Below, piece after piece: positions 1 to 5,223 of a stretch of 5,223 bases of DNA (its first letter is position 1; each line of letters opens with the position of its first letter). A model generated the notes under the pieces. That model saw only the letters and a list, made by a program, of their open reading frames with translations, did not search any database and was not told the origin of the DNA. The translations under genes were made by a program, and so were the position numbers. Source of the DNA: an uncultured Porphyromonas sp. (GTDB taxonomy: Bacteria; Bacteroidota; Bacteroidia; Bacteroidales; Porphyromonadaceae); assembly GCA_945965245.1 (NCBI GenBank), contig CAMFNC010000008.1, positions 1 to 5,223 of the forward strand, written 5' to 3'.

Positions 1-413
1 TGACTCATGCTGATTACGGATATAGGCATGGCCTGCTCACGTATCTTGCGGGCTTTGCTCTTACCCATCACAATCACCTCTTCGAGCGATTGGGATAGGG
101 CTTTCATGCGAATGATGATTTTCTTACCTCTCTCTTTACCCACTGCGACCTTACAGGTTTGCGTATGGTACCCCATAAACCTCACGGTAAGCGTATAGGT
201 GGCTGTGGGAATATCAGAAAAAGAGAACTCCCCATGCTCATCTGTCGCAACGCCTTTTTTCAGTTCCTCGATAAAGATGGTTGCACTGGGCAGTGGTTCT
301 TCGCCTGAGTCGTCGATGACCACGCCCGCCAACCGTCCACCCCGTGTTTGAGCAAATACACTGATACTCATGAACATCAGTGATAAGAAAAGATAGAGTA
401 CTTTCTGTTTCAT
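1..413 (-). CDS. TonB-dependent outer-membrane receptor, N-terminal part (cut by window edge)
   Basis: The first 137 codons of a SusC/siderophore-type TonB-dependent receptor; the plug and the 22-strand barrel continue past the left edge. Residues 1-21 are a signal peptide (MKQK, hydrophobic core, VFA before Gln22). Residues 26-103 form a carboxypeptidase-regulatory-like beta-sandwich (CarboxypepD_reg-like, PF13715), with GRLAGVVIDDSGEEPLPSAT, GVATDEHGEFSFSDIP and TVRFMGYHTQ as in most Bacteroidota receptors. The TonB box follows as LEEVIVMGK (110-118), and the plug begins around AMPISVIS (128-135). Receptors of this kind import scarce ligands such as siderophores, haem, glycans or cobalamin using TonB-ExbBD energy. 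The ligand here is not readable. The absence of an extra STN domain suggests it is not an anti-sigma-signalling receptor. The ATG at 413 lies 18 nt after the HU stop and is preceded by GGGGAAA, so the two genes are probably co-transcribed. Confidence 0.94.
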   Translation of the reverse strand, partial: MKQKVLYLFLSLMFMSISVFAQTRGGRLAGVVIDDSGEEPLPSATIFIEELKKGVATDEHGEFSFSDIPTATYTLTVRFMGYHTQTCKVAVGKERGKKIIIRMKALSQSLEEVIVMGKSKARKIREQAMPISVISMS

Positions 414-431
414 TGTTTCCCCATCTGGATA

Positions 432-887
432 TTAAAGCCCTGTATCGGATGCTTCGGACGTACCTCCGGGTGTAGGATTTGGTGTAACCGGTGTCGCTTC
501 TCCTTCACGTATCACCACGCGCTGTACATTCTTTGCCTGATTGCGCATTTCTTGCTTCGGGAAGAACTGTATGCGAGGCGTTTTGAGCGTATCTGTGGTA
601 ACGGCTTTTTCCGTTTCCATGCGTTTGCCGTTGGATATAACCTTAAACGATCCGAGGTCGGCCAAATCAACGGTTCTACCGCTGAACATCTCTTCACGCA
701 CAATCTCCGCCAAGGCCGTGATGGCGGCACGCACATCGGCACGGCTTAGGGCTGTGGCATTGATAATACGGTCTTCTACCTGACGAGTAGTAATCTTATC
801 TTGCGCAACGGGAGCGGCATAATACATCGTTTTTCCTTTGTGTTTACCCACGCGCATTACTTCTTTCTTTATGTTGTATAGTAACAT
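432..887 (-). CDS. HU family DNA-binding protein (HU-HIG / Bacteroidota histone-like type)
   Basis: A 151-residue protein of the HU/IHF superfamily, of the extended Bacteroidota type (HU-related, 'HU-HIG', PF18291-like). HU proteins dimerise and bend DNA in the nucleoid. Residues 1-27 form the extra N-terminal strand typical of this subgroup (MLLYNIKKEV ... MYYAAPV). ITTRQVEDRIINATALSRADVRAAITALAEIVREEMFSGR (32-71) is the helical dimerisation body. TVDLADLGSFKV (72-83) corresponds to the HU GxF turn, and TPRIQFFPKQEMR (103-115) closes the DNA-binding arm region. The tail 128-151 is low-complexity Pro/Thr/Gly/Ser and probably disordered. The ATG at 887 is chosen because the MLLYNI strand starts there and AGGAAAG precedes it. 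The gene leads a pair with the TonB-dependent receptor 18 nt downstream, and its own leader carries the palindromic repeats. A local regulatory or architectural role is therefore possible but not shown. Confidence 0.93.
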   Translation of the reverse strand: MLLYNIKKEVMRVGKHKGKTMYYAAPVAQDKITTRQVEDRIINATALSRADVRAAITALAEIVREEMFSGRTVDLADLGSFKVISNGKRMETEKAVTTDTLKTPRIQFFPKQEMRNQAKNVQRVVIREGEATPVTPNPTPGGTSEASDTGL

Positions 888-891
888 GTTG

Positions 892-898
892 CTTTCCT
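892..898 (-). promoter_or_regulatory. Shine-Dalgarno-like site for the HU gene
   Basis: AGGAAAG read on the minus strand lies 4 nt before the ATG at 887. It supports that ATG rather than the internal Met codon at 857 as the start of the HU-related gene. Confidence 0.5.
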
Positions 899-929
899 GT
901 TTTGAGGTTTATACTTTGAATTCTTTTTG

Positions 930-946
930 TCGTTCTATTGGAACGA
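930..946. repeat. Short inverted repeat near the HU start
   Basis: TCGTTC (930-935) and GAACGA (941-946) are perfect 6-base arms around a 5-base loop (TATTG). The centre at 938 is 23 bases, half the repeat period, from the centre of the first palindrome at 961. It uses the same TCGTT/AACGA words as the larger palindromes, and lies 43 nt upstream of the HU start codon. Confidence 0.7.
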
Positions 947-1022
947 TCTTTGTCGTTTAACTTAAACGACTCGAGCGATTGTACTGGAACGGCTTAAATC
1001 GTTTAACTTAAACGATTCCACT
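931..1022. repeat. Two tandem 46-bp repeats with a shared palindromic core
   Basis: Copy 1 is 931-976 and copy 2 is 977-1022. By hand alignment 32 of 46 positions agree. The identity is concentrated in GGAACG (940-945 and 986-991, plus a T before it) and in a 17-base core TCGTTTAACTTAAACGA (953-969 and 999-1015), which is identical in both copies and symmetric around its middle C. Five bases of a third copy (CGTTC, 1023-1027) repeat the start of copy 1 at the same 46-base spacing. The 7-base spacer and the ends differ, so the conserved parts look selected or recently copied. This could be a pair of protein-binding sites, an RNA structure in the HU leader, or a small interspersed element. Confidence 0.85.
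952..970. repeat. 19-bp palindrome (core of repeat copy 1)
   Basis: GTCGTTTAA (952-960) and TTAAACGAC (962-970) are perfect 9-base arms around one central C at 961. The centre is exactly 46 bases from that of the second palindrome (1007), close to four and a half helical turns. Unlike copy 2, it lacks good outer pairing arms. Confidence 0.85.
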
Positions 1023-1031
1023 CGTTCCGGT
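983..1031 (-). repeat. Nested inverted repeat / extended stem-loop
   Basis: This region is symmetric about base 1007. The inner arms are AATCGTTTAA (997-1006) and TTAAACGATT (1008-1017), a perfect 10-base palindrome around one base. The outer arms are ACTGGAACG (983-991) and CGTTCCGGT (1023-1031), pairing at 8 of 9 positions with one G-T type mismatch. They are separated from the inner arms by 5 unpaired bases on each side. As RNA read on the minus strand, this gives a 9-bp stem, a symmetric 5x5 internal loop and an 8-bp stem capped by about 5 bases. The symmetry would equally suit a dimeric DNA-binding protein. No T-run follows, so it does not look like an intrinsic terminator. Confidence 0.8.
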
Positions 1032-1096
1032 TATGCTGCTTTTCGGTTGCTGTCTCTTGCTCTATTCATTGTTTTTTCTCTTAAATATGACTGTGA

Positions 1097-1741
1097 TTAT
1101 TGTTTTTCCTTATGCCTATTCAATGTCAAGAGCGATACTGCGAAAATCAGGGTGCACACCAAATTGTTCCATCCGCCTGCTATCAGTACAAGGAACGGTT
1201 GCGGTAGCATCTGCCAAAGAAAATTGAACCAAATCGTCACCAATGGTGTTGCCAAAACTATCCAACGAGGAAAAGAAGTCTGCTTTTGCAACACCAGCAC
1301 ACAGAATAGCAACCAGCCTATTCCCATCAGAGAGAAAGCGAGTCCACCCAATAATCGGGCATAGGAGAAGAGGTTGCCGATGAGCTCGGGGTGTCCCTGT
1401 GCAGATACGATACCGAAAGCGGGGAAAAAGGCATGAAAAGCTCCCCCGATAAGCATGCTTAGGGAAAGCGATGCGTACATCCCAAAGGCTGTCTTCTTAC
1501 GAGTTTTCTTAATCCTGAGAAACAAATGATAGAACCCGATGATATATAGCACCGCAGCCAAGGGCCCCATTAGTCCGCCGACAAAGAGACGCTCCAAAGG
1601 AACCGACCCCATGGAGGGCAACAAATCATTGTTTACGTCGGGAATGGGTTGCGTCGTAAAATACAAAAGCATATCGCCTGCATACATCATCAGGCTTCCT
1701 GCGAGTCCGGCATATCCGGTGAGTCTGAGATTTTTGTTCAT
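1097..1741 (-). CDS. Six-helix inner-membrane protein of unknown function (possibly DUF6796-like)
   Basis: A 214-residue integral membrane protein. Hydrophobic segments that could cross the membrane lie at about 9-30, 52-75, 86-108, 127-151, 159-177 and 182-207. Short basic stretches at 76-83 (RIKKTRKK) and at the C terminus (NRHKEK) suggest those parts face the cytoplasm. Several features look structural or functional rather than random: Asp23 in helix 1, GGAFHAFFPAFG at 99-110, GHPE at 116-119 and AGGWNN at 188-193. The overall look recalls small uncharacterised families annotated DUF6796, but this is a weak recollection and no activity can be assigned. It begins 11 nt after the barrel gene, with AAGAAG as a modest ribosome site, so it is the last gene of the ABC/LolA-like/barrel operon. 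It may be an accessory of that system or an unrelated passenger. Confidence 0.85.
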   Translation of the reverse strand: MNKNLRLTGYAGLAGSLMMYAGDMLLYFTTQPIPDVNNDLLPSMGSVPLERLFVGGLMGPLAAVLYIIGFYHLFLRIKKTRKKTAFGMYASLSLSMLIGGAFHAFFPAFGIVSAQGHPELIGNLFSYARLLGGLAFSLMGIGWLLFCVLVLQKQTSFPRWIVLATPLVTIWFNFLWQMLPQPFLVLIAGGWNNLVCTLIFAVSLLTLNRHKEKQ

Positions 1742-1752
1742 ACTTTTACTTC

Positions 1753-3012
1753 TTAAAAATTATATTTTGCCTTTGCCCATATTTCTGAATTGTTTTTGTA
1801 CCTACCGAATATCCCCTCATTGCCTCCAAACCAATCATAACCTACCGATAGTTGGATGTGGTCATTCAGCGCATAGGAGGAGGTAAAGCGGCTGAACCAT
1901 CCCTCGTGGTTGAGGTCGAAATAGGTGAAGTTGGATAATTGCAATGTACTGTCCAACAGTTTTTTAGACACATTGAGCGTGAGGAGTGACTGATGACAAG
2001 GTTGTGCTATTTGATTTTCATATCGCAGAATACTTTCCGAAGAAAACTGCGCCATCACCATCCATTCATGAGGCGCATACCAATCCACGCCCACGAGATA
2101 ATTCACCGTGTTGAAGCCCTTCTGCTCCATAGCTCCCGCCTCGAGTTTGTAGCTGAAATGCTTGTCCATATTGAATGCTGCTTCGCCACGCAGGACAAAC
2201 TGCCCCAACGGCTTGGATATATCTCCTCCGAAGAATCCCATGCGGTAATATTGCGGAGATACGGTCATGTGGTTGTCTGAAGACCGATAAGTAATCACGG
2301 GCATCTTGTTCCACGTATGCAATGCGGCAAGAGAAAAATCCACTCCCGGCAAGGTGAAACAGACTCTTCCTCCATATTCTATATTGGAAAAGTGGAGTTT
2401 TGGACGACTTCCGTCCTCATTCCAGACAAGAGGCAGAGCGGTGTTTTTAAGCAGTACACTCCATGGATTTTCGGCATTGGTCGGCAACTTATATCCCTCG
2501 AAGGTCGGCACGGCAAGCAACTCCAATTTCATCTTCTCATTAAAGACAAAAAAGCGCAGAGCATTGATCGGCATACGAATGTCATCGTAATCTTGTGCCA
2601 AGAATTCCGTCATATCCATCGGAGAAACCAAGTCGATGATACGCACACCGTCTGCCACACCCCAAATGACCAATTGCCGACCGAGGCGAAAGCCCCAATG
2701 CTCCTCCCTGTGGTCAAGATATGCCTCTCGCAACTCAAAACCCGTGCGTCCTTTCAGCAAGGCATTGTGGGTGGCATTGAACGAGACAAAGAGCGTCGAA
2801 CTGCCAAAACTTTTCCCTATTTCCCCCCTTACCCGAGTGCGTGAGGACATAAAGTCGTTCGGCTTCTCGGAACGGACGGCATGATAGGTATCAACAAAGC
2901 CTTTGAGTTGCCACGATGAATCCCCTTCTTCCTGTCCCCATGCGGCGTGTAGGGACAAGAGTTGGAGAAACAGCAGCAAAAACTTTATAGAACGATTACT
3001 TGTGTTTGTCAT
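1753..3012 (-). CDS. Predicted outer-membrane beta-barrel protein, DUF1302-like
   Basis: A 419-residue exported protein that I judge to be an outer-membrane barrel. Residues 1-26 look like a signal peptide (RSIK, then a Leu/Phe-rich core, AWG before Gln27). The rest alternates polar and aromatic/hydrophobic residues as in amphipathic strands, and the chain ends in KAKYNF, a C-terminal Phe typical of proteins assembled by the BAM machinery. The segment GRQLVIWGVADG...LVSPMD (111-133), followed by IRMPINALR (145-153), resembles the conserved part of DUF1302 proteins; I recognise this by eye only. DUF1302-like proteins often accompany a LolA-like or DUF1329 periplasmic protein and an RND permease. 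Here the LolA-like gene is directly upstream with a TGATG overlap, which fixes this ATG as the start and argues that the two products work together. A role as the outer-membrane end of a lipid or hydrophobic-compound pathway is inference. A porin-like role is the alternative. Confidence 0.8.
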   Translation of the reverse strand: MTNTSNRSIKFLLLFLQLLSLHAAWGQEEGDSSWQLKGFVDTYHAVRSEKPNDFMSSRTRVRGEIGKSFGSSTLFVSFNATHNALLKGRTGFELREAYLDHREEHWGFRLGRQLVIWGVADGVRIIDLVSPMDMTEFLAQDYDDIRMPINALRFFVFNEKMKLELLAVPTFEGYKLPTNAENPWSVLLKNTALPLVWNEDGSRPKLHFSNIEYGGRVCFTLPGVDFSLAALHTWNKMPVITYRSSDNHMTVSPQYYRMGFFGGDISKPLGQFVLRGEAAFNMDKHFSYKLEAGAMEQKGFNTVNYLVGVDWYAPHEWMVMAQFSSESILRYENQIAQPCHQSLLTLNVSKKLLDSTLQLSNFTYFDLNHEGWFSRFTSSYALNDHIQLSVGYDWFGGNEGIFGRYKNNSEIWAKAKYNF

Positions 3013-3794
3013 CAGAACCTACCTTTCTCCAAAGTGGTAACATTGAATTTTGTCTCCTCCATGGGAAGGTTATATTTGGGATTCTTAATTTCAAGAATCG
3101 TTTGATGCTCTGTCTGCACATTGGTCATGTGTAGTTTCTGTGCAACCCAGAATCCTGCTACTTTGGCAATGTCCGATAATTCAAGACGGCGGTGCAGCTT
3201 CCCCATTTTGTCATAATACTCCACCTTGACGGCTATCAGACAGTCTTGGCGTATGAAGGCTATTTTCTTAGAATAAATCTCGCGTTTGTCCTTGGGCGTA
3301 GATTCCAATTTCCAACACTTATGCCCATCTATTTCTTCTTCACCCAACAGTTTGTGCGTGTCCTCATCTACGTTGCGACTGCCCATATCATCATAGGTAA
3401 AGTCACTGCCCATAAAGTAATCCTGCTTGGCAGAGGAGCCGCTGATACGGCGGGTCTTCTTCATCGCAGGCAGATAGAGCCATTTATCGTCGTCCTTATT
3501 GGGATCGTCGTAATCCCACGTGAGAAAGCCTGTACCTTTTACATCGCCGGGGTACTGGAAGAACATTATACTCTTGCGGTCTTTCTTCCCTTTCCCCACG
3601 TCGGTGGAATAAGAAATCAGTTTGCGCTCGCGCACCGCTCCGCGCTTATTGATCAGTTTCATCACCAACTCCGACTGACGAGTATCTCCATCAGGACGGT
3701 CTTTTACTTTCTGGGCAATCTCTCTGCCAGTTTGTGCCATTGCTGTGGTGGCAAAAGCCAATACCACCAAACTTGTTAAAATAATTCTTTTCAT
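3012..3794 (-). CDS. Outer membrane lipoprotein-sorting / LolA-like periplasmic protein
   Basis: A secreted protein of 260 residues related to the LolA-like family (PF17131 type, 'outer membrane lipoprotein-sorting protein'). Family members are expected to be half-barrel carriers that hold a lipid or lipoprotein acyl chain in the periplasm. Residues 1-20 form a classical signal peptide (KR, hydrophobic core, AMA before Gln21). There is no lipobox cysteine. The family hallmark is clear in the middle: WLYLPA at 105-110, then RRISGSSAKQDYFMGSDFTYDD at about 115-136. A second half with alternating strands (about 155-255) carries the usual DGHKCWKLE and AFIRQDCLIAVKVEYYD stretches. The upstream leader is A-rich with no strong Shine-Dalgarno, which is normal for Bacteroidota. 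The TGA stop overlaps the ATG of the next gene by one base, so translation is probably coupled. It is unlikely to be true LolA, since relatives of this type are usually found beside RND/MMPL permeases and serve other cargo. The cargo here is unknown. Confidence 0.87.
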   Translation of the reverse strand: MKRIILTSLVVLAFATTAMAQTGREIAQKVKDRPDGDTRQSELVMKLINKRGAVRERKLISYSTDVGKGKKDRKSIMFFQYPGDVKGTGFLTWDYDDPNKDDDKWLYLPAMKKTRRISGSSAKQDYFMGSDFTYDDMGSRNVDEDTHKLLGEEEIDGHKCWKLESTPKDKREIYSKKIAFIRQDCLIAVKVEYYDKMGKLHRRLELSDIAKVAGFWVAQKLHMTNVQTEHQTILEIKNPKYNLPMEETKFNVTTLEKGRF

Positions 3795-3819
3795 CTTAGT
3801 TGATATTTTGTTGTTGCTT

Positions 3820-5223
3820 TTATCCTATTGACCTTTCGAGCATCTTCCGGTAGGTCGCCGATTGCGTCTGCAACTCTGCGTCAGTGCCCATAGCCTCAAT
3901 CTTGCCTTGATTGAGCAGCACGATTTTATCGGCTCCGCGAATGGTACGCATCCGGTGGGCGATAACAATGACCGTCTTGTCCTTAATCAGTTCCGACAAA
4001 GCCTCCTGTATCAGGCTTTCGTTTTCCACGTCGAGCGAGGCAGTGGCTTCGTCCATCAGGATGATGGGAGCATCTTTCAGGATGGCTCTTGCAATGGAGA
4101 TGCGCTGGCGCTCGCCACCGGAAAGCCGCTCGCCGTTTTCGCCAATAACGGTCTCCATGCCTTCGGGCATACGGTCGATGAACTCATCGCAGCGAGCTAT
4201 TCTGGCAACGCGGGCAACCTCTTCGTCCGTAGCTCCTTTTTTGCCTATACGGATATTATCTTTTATGCTGGCGTTGAACAGCACCACGTCCTGAAAGACA
4301 ATGGCGTAGTTCTTCAACAGCGTCTCAGGGTCTATCTGGCTGATGTCCTCGCCACCCAATAGTATTTTACCTTTCTGAATATCCCAGAAACGGGCTGCCA
4401 GCTTGGCAAGCGTGGTTTTACCGCTCCCAGAAGGTCCGATCAAAGCTGTAACTTCGCCCTGTTTCGCAGTGAAGCTTCCGCCGTTGCTAACGGTATAGTC
4501 CTCGTAACCGAACTCGACATCTTTGAAATCTATACTGTAATCTTTGGGGTTCATTTCCTGTTTTCCTTCCTGAACGGGCATGGTTTTAATCTCTTTGATA
4601 CGCGCCACCACACCGTCGAGAGCCACGACCAGCGCCATAAAAGTGAGAATTCCCTCGATAGGCAGATAAATGCTTGTCGTAAGGATGAGGTAGGCAATAT
4701 AGACAAGGATGTTGATTTGTCCGGCAATCAGCATGTTAGCACCGACAATCGCCACCGTGACGATGCCGAGCTTCATCAGCATACCCGCCAGTGAGGTGGC
4801 AATGCCGGCGGAGAACTCCACTTTTATCTTTGTACGGGTATTGTTGTCCAGCTTGTGGTAGAACTCGTTCAGTGACCGTTCTTCCAGGTTATAGGATTTG
4901 ATTTCCTGTATCTGGTCAATCTTCTCCTGCAAATCGTCGAACACCTCGCGACCGGTTTTCACGTGTGCGTCCATAGCCTGTCGTTGTTTCTTTTTGGAAA
5001 GGGAAAAGAGCAGCAACGAGACGGGAACAACCCACAATGCCGCCAATCCGAGCTGCCAATTGTAGGCGAGTATCATAATGGAAATGATAATCGTGGAAAT
5101 GGAAGTGGCATAGATATGTGGCACGGAGTGCGAAAATATCTGTTCATAAAGTTGCAAGTCGCTCATCATGGTTGCCGAAAGGTCGGACACATCACGTTTA
5201 CCGAAATAAGAGAGTGGCAGTTT
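3820..5223 (-). CDS. ABC transporter half-protein, fused permease and ATPase (5' end outside window)
   Basis: This is an exporter-fold (MsbA/IrtB-like) half-transporter: membrane helices fused to a nucleotide-binding domain, working as a dimer in the inner membrane. The frame is open to the window edge, giving 467 visible codons. Numbering from the first visible codon, residues 1-11 (KLPLSYFGKRD) match the conserved first intracellular loop after helix 2, so helices 1-2 and roughly 110-130 residues are missing. Hydrophobic helices follow near 40-75 and 138-205. The ATPase is intact: Walker A GPSGSGKTT (263-271), Q-loop Gln311, signature LSGGERQ (367-373), Walker B IILMDE (387-392), D-loop SLD and H-loop His423. 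A GTG at 5190 is not taken as the start because conserved sequence continues upstream. Such proteins often occur as adjacent pairs, so a partner gene may lie just outside. The substrate is unknown; lipid, peptide or siderophore are all possible. The next gene starts 25 nt downstream, suggesting co-transcription. Confidence 0.95.
   Translation of the reverse strand, partial: KLPLSYFGKRDVSDLSATMMSDLQLYEQIFSHSVPHIYATSISTIIISIMILAYNWQLGLAALWVVPVSLLLFSLSKKKQRQAMDAHVKTGREVFDDLQEKIDQIQEIKSYNLEERSLNEFYHKLDNNTRTKIKVEFSAGIATSLAGMLMKLGIVTVAIVGANMLIAGQINILVYIAYLILTTSIYLPIEGILTFMALVVALDGVVARIKEIKTMPVQEGKQEMNPKDYSIDFKDVEFGYEDYTVSNGGSFTAKQGEVTALIGPSGSGKTTLAKLAARFWDIQKGKILLGGEDISQIDPETLLKNYAIVFQDVVLFNASIKDNIRIGKKGATDEEVARVARIARCDEFIDRMPEGMETVIGENGERLSGGERQRISIARAILKDAPIILMDEATASLDVENESLIQEALSELIKDKTVIVIAHRMRTIRGADKIVLLNQGKIEAMGTDAELQTQSATYRKMLERSIG

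Larger units (their letters stand above)
888..1096 (-). other. Intergenic leader between the envelope operon and the HU gene
   Basis: These 209 nt separate two groups of closely spaced genes and are the only sizeable gap in the window. Read on the coding (minus) strand, they start with an A- and purine-rich stretch that contains a 12-codon ORF, then two tandem 46-bp palindromic repeats, then a small hairpin and an A-rich ribosome-binding region. The tetramer TTTG does not occur on the coding strand anywhere in this gap, so neither the -7 (TAnnTTTG) nor the usual -33 (TTTG) element of Bacteroidota promoters is present. Either the HU gene is reached by read-through from upstream, or its promoter is atypical. 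No T-tract follows any of the hairpins on this strand, so no standard terminator is visible. Confidence 0.7.

Noticed and set aside
855..857. Internal ATG (Met11) as the start of the HU-like gene
   Set aside because: The preceding MLLYNIKKEV segment matches the N-terminal strand of this HU subgroup, and a ribosome-binding-like AGGAAAG precedes the ATG at 887.
931..1022. Small CRISPR array
   Set aside because: There are only two units, the symmetric core fills most of each unit, there are no true unique spacers of 25-40 bases, and there are no cas genes nearby.
930..1031. Hairpins as an intrinsic terminator for the upstream operon
   Set aside because: The stems are AT-rich and none is followed by a T-run on the minus strand. 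On the plus strand there is no gene to terminate.
1047..1364. A 105-codon plus-strand frame running from the gap into the membrane-protein gene
   Set aside because: It overlaps the complementary strand of a coherent six-helix protein. Its hydrophobic start comes from the T-rich complement of an A-rich leader.
2317..2844. A 175-codon plus-strand reading frame opposite the barrel gene
   Set aside because: It is antisense to a convincing exported barrel protein, and the translation has no family resemblance.
3192..3779. A 195-codon plus-strand reading frame opposite the LolA-like gene
   Set aside because: The minus-strand frame has a signal peptide, family motifs and operon spacing. The antisense frame has no recognisable features and lacks a ribosome site.
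3862..4362. A 166-codon plus-strand reading frame opposite the ABC ATPase domain
   Set aside because: It lies wholly antisense to an intact Walker A/B and signature region, and its translation shows no domain pattern. It is a shadow of the real gene.
5188..5190. GTG as the start of the ABC transporter gene
   Set aside because: The frame stays open to the window edge, and the 11 upstream residues (LPLSYFGKRD region) match the conserved intracellular loop, so the start is outside the window.

Overview
All six protein genes in this window lie on the minus strand. They look chromosomal, from an anaerobic Bacteroidota species (Bacteroides/Porphyromonas/Prevotella type). The signs are a TonB-dependent receptor with an N-terminal carboxypeptidase-regulatory-like domain, a Bacteroidota-style HU-related protein, A-rich leaders with poor Shine-Dalgarno sequences, and moderate GC judged by eye. 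I cannot name a species.

In the direction of transcription (high to low coordinates), the first block is tightly packed. It holds the 3' two-thirds or more of an ABC exporter-type half-transporter (5223-3820, 5' end outside the window), then 25 nt, then a secreted LolA-like periplasmic carrier (3794-3012). A TGATG stop/start overlap leads to a predicted outer-membrane beta-barrel resembling DUF1302 (3012-1753). After 11 nt comes a six-helix inner-membrane protein of unknown function (1741-1097). The spacing implies one operon whose promoter lies beyond the right edge. Together the four products span inner membrane, periplasm and outer membrane, which suggests (inference) movement of a lipid or other hydrophobic molecule across the envelope.

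A 209-nt gap (1096-888) follows. It holds two tandem 46-bp repeats (931-1022), each centred on the same perfectly palindromic 17-bp core apart from its middle base. The second copy sits inside a longer nested stem. A 12-codon micro-ORF (1069-1031) ends exactly where that structure begins. No TTTG occurs on the coding strand of this gap, so a canonical Bacteroidota promoter (TAnnTTTG) is not visible there.

The second block is an HU/HU-HIG-like DNA-binding protein (887-432) and, 18 nt later, the start of a TonB-dependent outer-membrane receptor (413-1, cut by the left edge). The latter pair is probably co-transcribed. The receptor and the ABC transporter may belong to one uptake or export locus, but the substrate cannot be read from this sequence.

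The most interesting items are the repeat/hairpin array in the HU leader and the ABC-LolA-like-barrel gene set, where related LolA-like and DUF1302-like proteins are more often seen with an RND/MMPL permease.
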